From assembly GCF_023898315.1 (NCBI RefSeq), contig NC_064614.1:376215348-376279347 (forward strand): a stretch of 64,000 nt of DNA. The letters are read 5' to 3'. The position numbers and the translations under genes were made by a program. Under the pieces are notes generated by a model. The model made no database searches and was not told where the DNA came from. It worked only from the letters and a program-made list of their open reading frames with translations. Below are positions 55,919 through 64,000 of the stretch, one piece after another (positions within the stretch are counted from its first letter, which is position 1; the number at the start of each line of letters is the position of its first letter). The DNA is from Schistocerca nitens (taxonomy: Eukaryota; Arthropoda; Insecta; Orthoptera; Acrididae).

Positions 55919-57773
55919 AAAGGACAGTGAGAAGTAGAGAGGACGGTGAGGAGAAAGAATTGATTAGTTTAAATTTGTGACGTATGCATTTTGAATATTA
56001 TGTTGGTAAAAAAAATTAATGATAAAGATGTTTCTATGTGATTGATTGAAGTGATGTTTTAATTTTTTTCTTTCCTTGTGCAAGTAGGATTTAGTTTGAT
56101 TCAAACGTGAAGAGAAAAGGTTTCTTTGTGAACGAGTAAAATGCTGTTTATGTTTTTTTTTGTGTCAATTGAAAAGAGTCGCTCCTGAGGGAAGCAAGAT
56201 CGTTGCTGAATTAGTGCAAAAAAAAAAAATAACTCAGGGGAATATCCGATCTGTGGGTATTATGGGTCTGGCAAACCCAGGTCCCCAGCTGTTAGTAGCC
56301 TTGTTTCCGATTTTCTGCTTTCAGTGCTACTATCTATCTATTACTATTCTATATCTATCAGTATAAATGAGGATCTCTTACTATAGTATGCGTGCTGTAT
56401 GAATATTTTAAGATAGGAGAACTCTGAGAAAGGAATGAGTAAGTTGGAATCATGAAAACAGGATGCGATAAGACGATTGTTTAACCATTGGCTTCCCAAT
56501 ATGCGATGATATGTTAATATTGATGATATATGTCTTTTTTGTTCTTTATAGCTGAGTACGTAAAGTGCTGTCTGTGGATTTCGTAAGTATATTGATTCCC
56601 TTCAAGGTGAAAGAAGAATTGTGGTTTGTGTAATTTACGTGGCCCTGAAATATTATTGTGGTAGTCAAATACGAGCAGTTTTCCAGCAAATGGAGAATGG
56701 AACGGAAATGTGGATCCTTTTTGTAGTCTTCACTGATGTTGAGCCAAAGCCTGAAAAATTATTCTGCGCTAATACTTGTCCTAGAAAAGCGACGTTTATG
56801 TGTTTTGCTGATGCTGTGAGCATTACAGCTTACTGTTTTCGCTGGTGCGGGATGCACTGCAGCCTATATGACTTGTACTGAGGAAATTTCCCTCTTGAAG
56901 GTAGAGGAAGCTTAAATAATTTTGATTATGGGGACGAAGGAAAGCTTGGTTTAAGGTAATAAGGATGAAGCAAAACATTTGTCATTTAAACTACAGGAGG
57001 ATTCGAATCTTTTGTGTCTGTTGTAAGTTCAATATGTTAAGATGATACTGTTTTACAGAATAGAGGTGACCACAATTTTGCCATTCATGAGAAATGAATC
57101 CAGAATAACCACCACAGGCGAAATAACTGATTTGGAAGCGAAAGGTAACGTAAAGAAGGAACGAAATCGAAGCAAAATGGGTAAGAAAATGTAGTATAAC
57201 CTGTATAATGCAGACATCTTTACCGTTCTCAGAGCCATCTGTGTGATTAATTTTTGTGATAACGTAATTTTAGATGAAATTTTCTTACTGTTTTATGTGT
57301 GAATATATGAGTATAATAAATGTATAGTTGCGAGTCTCCTATCAGGTGTGTCAACTGGTATAAATGTTTTTGCGTGTAAATAACCATTGTTCTTTTTATT
57401 GTGTATGTTTAAGGAAAGTTTCTCCATATTTATCATGTGACAAGACGTATGCCGCGAGCGTCAAGAAGAGGACGAATTAGAACAATGTTGTAGTGGTATA
57501 TACACGGTGTTGAAATAGCATTGAAGTAGCTTGTTGGCTTAACTAGTAGTGGATAGAAGTAGAATTATGAGTAATGCATGTTTATGGGTAGTTAGTTTGT
57601 AGAATAGACAACAGGTGTGCATGTGTGTGTGTGTGTAAATAACATGTGAACCCTATGCTGTCCTGACCTATACTTGCACAAGGCATAATCCTATTCATTT
57701 TACTGAATTAATAAATAGCATTTGATTTATTAAAACGTAAGTGAACCACATTAGTGATGTGGATTTAAATATT

Positions 57774-57897
57774 ATATTGTCAGTTCATTTAATTTTTATT
57801 TTTACATTGTCAAGTCATTTCACTTTTATTTTTTTTACATTGTCAAGTCATTTAAATTTTATCTTACATTGTCGATTCATCTAATTTTTTTTATTTA
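57774..57897 (+). repeat. Tandem repeat, about 31 bp, four units
   Basis: Units ACATTGTCAAGTCATTT followed by a T-rich stretch, starting near 57774, 57804, 57837 and 57866. The first and last units are diverged. Confidence 0.88.
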
Positions 57898-58019
57898 AAA
57901 AAAAATTTAAGTCTCACGTTTGTTCTTAAAAATTGTGAAAGACAATACTAAGTGGTATTATGTATGAAATTGTGTAATCACATAACTACAATAAAAAAAT
58001 TTTCTGTGAATGCAGTTGA

Positions 58020-58700
58020 GAACGTGAAAGCGAACTGGCTAAACTCTTACGAGACAGCGGGAGCAGCCGGACTAGTTGTAAACTGGCGGGTTTCCCAGCG
58101 GGGGACGCTGTCAACCGGGCCACTTCGGGAGCGCCTCCCGGTCGACCACAAAAGAACGGCACGCGGCAAACACTTTCCCTTGCACCTGGAGCTAATGGGC
58201 GGCCGCCCCGTGCGACCCTTCCTGAAGGCGTTGACCTGAGATGGGCGAGCGGTCCACCGCGCGGAAATCCATCGGCTGGCAACGCACCACACGCACGCGA
58301 CCGTGACGAGACGGCCACGGAGAAACAACACAAGGGGCGTGGAGCCTTTTGACAGGTACTGTCCAGAGAAACTGGCAGACTTCAACGATGCCTATCGACA
58401 TTTCCTGATGGATGCCTACTGTCAAGCGACAGTAAATCATGGTTCGATGTTCTCTGGTCGCTAAGGGTGACGCAAAGAAGAGCCATTAAGTGTCATCCTT
58501 GCCCAAGAATATCAACCTGGCGTGTCAATCGAGGATACCGCACAAATTTGACAACACAAACATGGAACCAAATAGAGATGTATGTGACACGGGCCACCAA
58601 GAGAAACTTCATGAGAGGGCAGAGACGGCGGGATCGCACGCAACAGATGGACAAAAATCCCTACTGACAGCTGCGGCGACGAACCCCCCTCCCCCACCCC
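58020..58700. other. GC-rich block in the 3' non-coding region
   Basis: Clearly richer in G and C than the sequence on both sides. Open frames of 95-115 codons occur on both strands but show no known domain. Includes a perfect 7-bp hairpin TACTGTC-AAGC-GACAGTA at 58417-58434. Confidence 0.7.
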
Positions 58701-58802
58701 TTATATTGTGCCTCGGAACAATAGAACTAGTGAGTGTATCAGTGAACAGTGATTATACGGTTCTTAGTTCAATGCATATACGTGTGTTTCTGTCACAGAC
58801 AC

Positions 58803-58963
58803 TTTGACTCGTGTGTTTTGCAGGGACTCGATTTATTGGTGTTTATTAAACTCTGACTCTTGTATTTTGCAGGTGTTCTATTTATTTTTTTTAGACTTTG
58901 ACTCTTGTATTTTGCAGGTGTTTTATTTATTGGTGTTTTTTTTAGATGTTGACTATTGTACTG
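58803..58963 (+). repeat. Tandem repeat, about 45-50 bp, three and a half units
   Basis: Units begin TTGACTCTTGTATTTTGCAG at about 58804, 58852, 58897, with a partial fourth at 58948. Each has TTTTGCAGG then TTTATT. Confidence 0.88.
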
Positions 58964-59812
58964 TTTTATTGATCAATGTTTGTTCTTGTGTGATGTATTA
59001 GATTTGTGTTATTTTGTTTCGTAAATTCATTCAAGTGGCATTGCTTCGTTTATTAGTCAGATTGCTATTCATTCTCATTGGACTGTGATCGATTAGCCTT
59101 TGCATGGGGCATATTTATTGTGTGGAACCCCTTTAGGGTAACAATTACATAATTATTGTAGTCTCAGTATAATGACACAGTGCTCATTGTTTGCTAACTA
59201 ATTGAAATATAGTAGAATGATTAAATTAATGCCACATAGTTATTTTAATTCTACAAATTATTATTTTTATAAGATATAGAATTTTTTTGCGATAACCACT
59301 TTGTAAAACATGTTTTTTCTCTTATCATTTTTTTGCTTTTGCGGATTGTGCATTGTAATGTTCTGCTTTATAATACTGATGTTATTTCATGTTCCTTTTT
59401 AATTGCTGTGGCACCTTTGCTATTTTCATAAATTTTGCTTGTTAATAAACAGTCATAAATTTTCCTGTGATCAGTTGGCTCTTGCAATGAGCAAATACTG
59501 GTGAACTCCATAAGGGTAACAACCAGAAATTGTTTTCATATTAATGACACAGGAACCATTGTTTTTACTTGCTGACTGAATTAGGTCTACACAATCTTTT
59601 AAATAGGTGTCACAGATTTTGTTCTTTTTTTCTGTTTGAAATTAGTAGATTTTAAGGATTTGTTGAAATTATTGTGTTTTAGCAAGTAGCTGGTGACCTT
59701 TTGCCTTTTCTTTACACTTTTGGTTTAAGTAGGGTGTGAGAAGCCTGCTTGGGAATGTCCTAGCATGGCCAGAAAATTCCCTGCACAGCCTTTTCCCGGA
59801 GCGTTGGGGTTA

Positions 59813-61510
59813 TGAAAGGTCTCTGTTGGATTCCTTTCATGTTTGATTTCTTAAATCTGTTGTCATTTATGGAATAAATTCCTCTTCTAAATTTACTGTG
59901 GCGTTTCTATCTGGGAGGAGACTGAGTAGTGGAACGTGTTACTTTTACATGTAAACAAGAACGATCTATCACACTACTACACTTTAAAACACAGTTTATA
60001 TGTAATTCATGTCACACAGTCTCATACGGAACCTACATCCGCTTTCTGTTATATACTGTATATGATAAGATACTGTCATCCCCCCTCCCTTCTGTGTGAG
60101 AGGATGAATGATCAAATGTGTTTGTAGTTGCATGCTTGAGGGTAGCAGACAAGGCTGTCTGCTAGAGAACAGTAGGACCAACGTCGGAACAGGTAGCTAC
60201 GCTTTCTTAAAGCAGAGAGGTTTCTATCCTTAGTATGGTCCTGTCCGTCCGTTGTCATGTTGGTATAGGTATCTGCCCCTCTGGCCCCTTCCGTTTGTCT
60301 TTGTGAGCCACCCTCAGGAAGCACGCTTGGCAATAGGCAGTTGCAGTCTGGCGGTGGCGAGCGTCTGAAATGGTAAGATCTCCGGCTAAGCGCGTGTCTG
60401 CTAAGTCCGTAGGACAATGGATTTGTTAAGTTCAGCCTAACTGAGAATTTAATCACCTTTATTTCGGGTTAGCTCTAAGATATCTAAGGTTATCTTAAAT
60501 TGCAGCGTAGTGTAATTCTCGTGTGAAGTTCATATCATTTTCCGGGAGTTGCTTTGTTACTACTTTGTGAGTAAAGTGGAACCACGTGTTGATCAGTAGC
60601 TCTAACTAAGATCAATCTTAAATGCCAATGCTTGTGTGATTATAACGTCTCGTCTTGACAATATTTTGCAATATAGCAACTTTTCTTTATGTTCAACCCA
60701 CGTGGGGTGTACTTTGTGAGACCAGTACCACGTGCTTATATAACTGTTTGACCCGTCAGGTTAACAGTAAGACGTTAGTAACCAGTTCGAGGTTTTTCTT
60801 TTGTAATTTGCTTTTCGATCTAATTTATTTTAATTATCGAAATTATTGTGGAGTTACACGCTTTGTGTAAACCAAGTTGACCACGTGAAGCATGTGGTGT
60901 AATCATCAAAGTAGCCCTCAGCTATTCTTTTCGCGAAGATTTCACAAAGAGTTAATATGAATTTAGTATACCAGTGTGTGGTAATTACATGACGGACAGG
61001 ATTGTGCTACGAACGTAATTTCTTTGGGTGAAAATTTGAATCTGTTGGTAGTGGTTAATTTTCTGTTGCATATGTTTCAATATTCTTTGTGTGTTGTTTT
61101 ATGAATGCTGTGTTGTATGCAGACTCCCAATCTTGGCTCTATATTTGATGTGTTCCGTAAGATTTTCACAATCCTAAATAAGGCACCAGCTTGTTACGAA
61201 TAGAATTTAATATGCTGAAATTTCATGATCAATCTTAAAATAAATTCCCAAATATAACTGATTTCTTTCTTTTTATTTAAATTCTCTTTTTTTATATATA
61301 TATATATATTACCGGTTGTTGTATGACTATTAAAAGATTATCATTAATGTTAGTCTGTTTGGGAATTTGGTAAACTTAGACTAGATACCTGATGAAACAG
61401 TTGCCCAGTAATCCACGGTTAACTTCCCCAGACAGCTCACAGCTTTTAACCCGGTTTCATTCTCCATCAGTACCGCTTTCAGCATACCAAATTAAAGCTA
61501 AAACGTTACA
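59813..61510 (+). repeat. 3' LTR (1,698 bp)
   Basis: TGAAAGGTCTCTG to CTAAAACGTTACA. Differs from the 5' LTR by about seven substitutions and lacks the 4-bp GACT. Preceded by GAGCGTTGGGGTTA as a weak polypurine stretch. Confidence 0.97.
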
Positions 61511-61740
61511 ATCTGTGTTCAGTTTTTCAAGGCCTATCCTCTGTGCCAACTTATAACTAAATCTGAGGGGGGTACGATGGGGAGGTTCCCTTGTCAGTGT
61601 GTTCTGAGGTGAGAAATGTTATGCGCTAGCGATATGGACATATACAGATGGAGGCAGTATCGCGTAAAGGAGGCATAAAAGAGCAGTGCATTGGCGGAAC
61701 TGTTATTTGTACACACGATACATGTGAGAAGGTTTCTGAC

Positions 61741-62780
61741 ATGATTATGTTCGCACGACGGGAGTTAACAGACTTTGAACACGGAATTGTAGTTAGAGCT
61801 AGACACATGGGCTATTCCGTTTCGGAAACCGTTAGGAAATACAATAATGCAGCGTCAATACTGTCAACAGTGTGCCGAGAATACCAAATTTCAGGCATTA
61901 CCTCTCAGCATGGACAACGCAGGGGTTGACGGACTTTATTAACGACTGACAGCAGCAGCGATTGCGTATATTTGTCACTGCTGAAAGGCAAGCAGCACTA
62001 TGTGAAATAAGCGCAGACATCAGCGTGGGACGCCGGCCGAAGTGGCCGTGCGGTTAAAGGCGCTGCAGTCTGGAACCGCAAGACGGCTACGGTCGCAGGT
62101 TCGAATCCTGCCTCGGGCATGGATGTTTGTGATGTCCTTAGGTTAGTTAGGTTTAACTAGTTCTAAGTTCTAGGGGACTAATGACCTCAGCAGTTGAGTC
62201 CCATAGTGCTCAGAGCCATTTGAACCATTTGAACCATCAGCGTGGGACGTACGACGTAGGTTTCCGTTAGGACTGTGGGATGAAATTTGACGTTAATGGG
62301 CTGTAGCAGCAGGCGACCGAAGCGAGTGTCTTTGCTAACAGCACGACATCGCCTGCAGCGTCTCTCCTGGGCTCGTGAACAAAGCGGTTCGAGCCCAGGC
62401 CACTGGATAAACGCGGGCCGCTCAGATCAGTTCCAGTGTCAAGTTGGTAAGAGCTGATGGTAGGGTTCGAGTGTGCCCCAGCATCACGAAGTCATGGACC
62501 CAAGTTGTCAACAAGCCTCTGTGCAAGCTGGTGATTGCTCCATAATGACGTGGTCTGTGTTTATATGGAATCCTCTGGGTCCTCTGCTCCAACTGAATCG
62601 ATCAATAACCGGAAATGATTAAGTTCGCCCACTTGGAGAGCATCTGCAGCCGATCATGAACTACATGTTGCGAAAAAACGAATGAATTTTTATGGATGAC
62701 AGTGCGCCATGTCACCGTGTCACAGTTGTTCGTGATCGGTTATAAGAACGTTGGGCGCCATTCAATTTATTTGACTGCCC
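61741..62780 (+). pseudogene. Tc1-like transposase, broken
   Basis: N-terminal helix-turn-helix: RRELTDFEHGIVVRARHMGY and SVSETVRKYNNAASILSTVC (61757-61880). Past the SINE: NPLGPLLQLNRSITGND-like sequence (62570) and IFMDDSAPCHRVTVVRDRL (about 62690), which holds the second catalytic Asp. Many stops. The third catalytic residue is not visible. Confidence 0.8.
62033..62234 (+). mobile_element. tRNA-derived SINE
   Basis: Same family as at 18.27 kb: head CCGGCCGAAGTGGCCGTG, B box GGTTCGAATCC, tail GCCATTTGAACCATTTGAAC. 15-bp target duplication CATCAGCGTGGGACG at 62018-62032 and 62235-62249, in the Tc1-like transposase. Confidence 0.96.
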
Positions 62781-62790
62781 GATTGCAGTT

Positions 62791-64000
62791 AATGTCGGAA
62801 TATTATTTCGTCGCAAAATCTATTTGACTAGTTTCGTGAAACTCGACACAATTAGGGGCACTTCTAGGTAGAGCTGCTGTGATAAGGGAATACGACATGC
62901 TCTGCTTTGTCACAACCTCATCAATGCTTTGCAAAAGGGAATTTACATATATTTAGTGGATTCTAAAACCTAGTGCTCTCATATGTTGTGATCACGCACA
63001 GCAGCACACTCCCTCAATTTCTCAACTCTTTACATTTCTGTCAAAATGCCGCACATGAAAAGTGATATGTATCTTGCAATGTATGGAAAGAACTAGTATT
63101 AGGAGAACTGAACCAACAGTTAAGTGCCACTGGTCTTTTTACATATTACGCCTGAATCGTTCTGATGCTGCATTCTGCTCCCCACCGAACCGACTTTTTT
63201 CAGAATTAAAATAAACGATATGGAGTTATTAAAAATTCAGGAGGTCCATATTTCATATAACCCTTGATTTCTATCAGCGACTCTACAAGTTCTGTCTGCT
63301 ATGCTCTCAGTGATTTTATAGAACAGTATCATTCCAGCTGAAAGCAATAATGTTTGAAATATTGACTGCCGTTGTACACGGATACTGCTGTCGCTTCAGA
63401 CAAGGGTAAAGATATATTTCACTCGTGCACACGATGCTGTTATTTTATTGAATGTGATACTGAATTAAACAGTAATTGAAGGGGCCGACAACGGTGCCCG
63501 GTCATATTGTGTCAAAGAGAGGAATACGCTTTCCATATCATGTACATTGAAATGTATGACATTCTAAAACGGTCCGCATACAATGATTATTTGGAGCCCA
63601 AAATTTTACACAGTCAAACTTAATTTTTACTGGAGCTTCAGCTGCCAAAAGACCGTAAAATTCCGCACTTCTGTAAATCTAGGAGTACGAATCTGTATAA
63701 AAGCTCATGCTGCACAGCCATTAACGTGAGAAATTATATTTTTAATGTTTAATATTTTGGCTACATTTATGTTTTAAGAAATGAGATTATCTCTACTGAC
63801 GATGAATTAATGAATACCAAAAGTAATTTAGAATGCTACGATGTCACATACAAATGTGCTTATTATTTGACGTACTCCGCCTTTAAGCCAATGAACTTCG
63901 TTCTATGTTTTTTTCTGATTTATATCTTTGGCGAGCAGTGCTGCAAATCGGTAGAGTACTCATCTACGGCTGCCATTACCTGTCGTTGGTTTCATTTTCC
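62791..64000. other. Unassigned sequence
   Basis: AT-rich to the window end. Nothing recognised. Confidence 0.35.

Larger units (their letters stand above)
55919..59812 (+). other. 3.9-kb non-coding region of the gypsy element
   Basis: No envelope-like or other open frame of credible length. Contains a CTCAGGGGAATATCCG patch (56234), two short tandem repeats, and a GC-rich block (58020-58700). AT-rich otherwise. Confidence 0.8.
48325..61510 (+). mobile_element. Ty3/gypsy LTR retrotransposon, 13.2 kb, nearly complete
   Basis: Full element with 1.7-kb LTRs and a 4-bp target duplication ATCT (48321-48324 and 61511-61514). Order: LTR, primer site, leader, gag, protease, RT, RNase H, integrase, 3.9-kb non-coding region, LTR, which is the gypsy order. 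LTRs differ by about seven substitutions and a 4-bp indel, so insertion is recent on the scale of this window. Pol has one in-frame UGA and a TA-repeat frame change, so this copy is probably not autonomous. Confidence 0.97.
47446..61594. mobile_element. Long-TIR palindromic DNA element, split by gypsy
   Basis: The left end ACAAGGGAACCTCCCCATCG (47446) is repeated in reverse at the right end (to 61594). The arms match for roughly 290 bp with some divergence: left 47446-47735, right about 48100-48324 plus 61515-61594. Around 350 bp lie between them. Without the 48325-61510 insertion it is about 960 bp. No transposase, so it is a non-autonomous, MITE-like element. Both arms contain a tRNA-like stretch (GTGGTTAGCGTGA then GGTTCAAGTC or GGTTCGAGTC). 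Confidence 0.88.
61615..62790 (+). mobile_element. Decayed Tc1-like transposon with SINE insertion
   Basis: Transposase pieces on the plus strand on both sides of a SINE (62033-62234). Terminal repeats not identified. It begins about 20 bp after the end of the palindromic element. Confidence 0.75.

Noticed and set aside
55919..59812. Envelope gene downstream of pol
   Set aside because: No open frame above about 115 codons, and no signal peptide plus membrane anchor arrangement, so no envelope gene can be supported.

Overview
The window looks like a stretch of a large, repeat-rich insect genome, most likely a grasshopper or locust (Schistocerca-like Orthoptera). That assignment rests on my recognition of several dispersed repeats, not on a search: tRNA-derived SINEs, a LINE ending in a (GATGTA)n tail, and Tc1, mariner and piggyBac relatives I associate with that group. 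I found no convincing host gene, exon, tRNA gene or rRNA gene. Almost everything I can name is a transposable element or a remnant of one, and many are nested. Bacterial features (operons, ribosome binding sites, CRISPR, origins) do not apply.

Layout. 0.9-1.1 kb: SINE. 3.2-4.7 kb: 5'-truncated LINE with broken reverse transcriptase. 5.5-10.9 kb: decayed Ty3/gypsy element on the minus strand, split by a decayed Tc1-like element (7.5-8.9 kb) that sits exactly where the RT core is missing. 10.9-13 kb: part of a second, unrelated gypsy element on the plus strand. A 1,044-bp tandem duplication (10.17-12.26 kb) spans the border of the two. 14-22 kb: graveyard of DNA-transposon pieces (mariner, three Tc1-like, piggyBac), a 242-bp palindrome, a SINE and a decayed LINE. 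22.3-26.2 kb: one long-TIR mariner-like element with a DUF4817-type transposase, interrupted by a SINE, a solo LTR and an unexplained segment.

29.9-39.1 kb: a complete LTR retrotransposon (555-bp LTRs, ACTT target duplication) that has kept gag and lost nearly all of pol, with a Tc1-like copy inside it. 39.9-41.3 kb: a second copy of that Tc1-like element, in a TA microsatellite, with a full-length transposase whose last two catalytic residues are separated by 32 residues. Two solo LTRs (25.1 and 46.0 kb) are length variants of the 555-bp LTR. 43-47.3 kb: four SINEs of different families.

48.3-61.5 kb: a 13.2-kb, probably young Ty3/gypsy element with 1.7-kb LTRs (about 0.4% different by eye), an ATCT target duplication, an intact gag, and a pol that follows gag in the same frame across one UGA. 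Pol is broken by a second UGA and by an 83-nt TA tract inside integrase. This element lies inside the right arm of a long-TIR palindromic DNA element (47.4-61.6 kb). 61.6-62.8 kb: Tc1-like remnant carrying a SINE.

How the parts relate. The 48-61 kb element, the gag-only element and the 5.5-10.9 kb remnant belong to one gypsy lineage, judged by gag and pol similarity. The first has a nearly whole set of replication proteins, the second has LTRs and gag only, the third is dead. Comparing them shows what the ancestral gag end and integrase looked like and how each copy broke. All identities were estimated by eye; no alignment or search was run.
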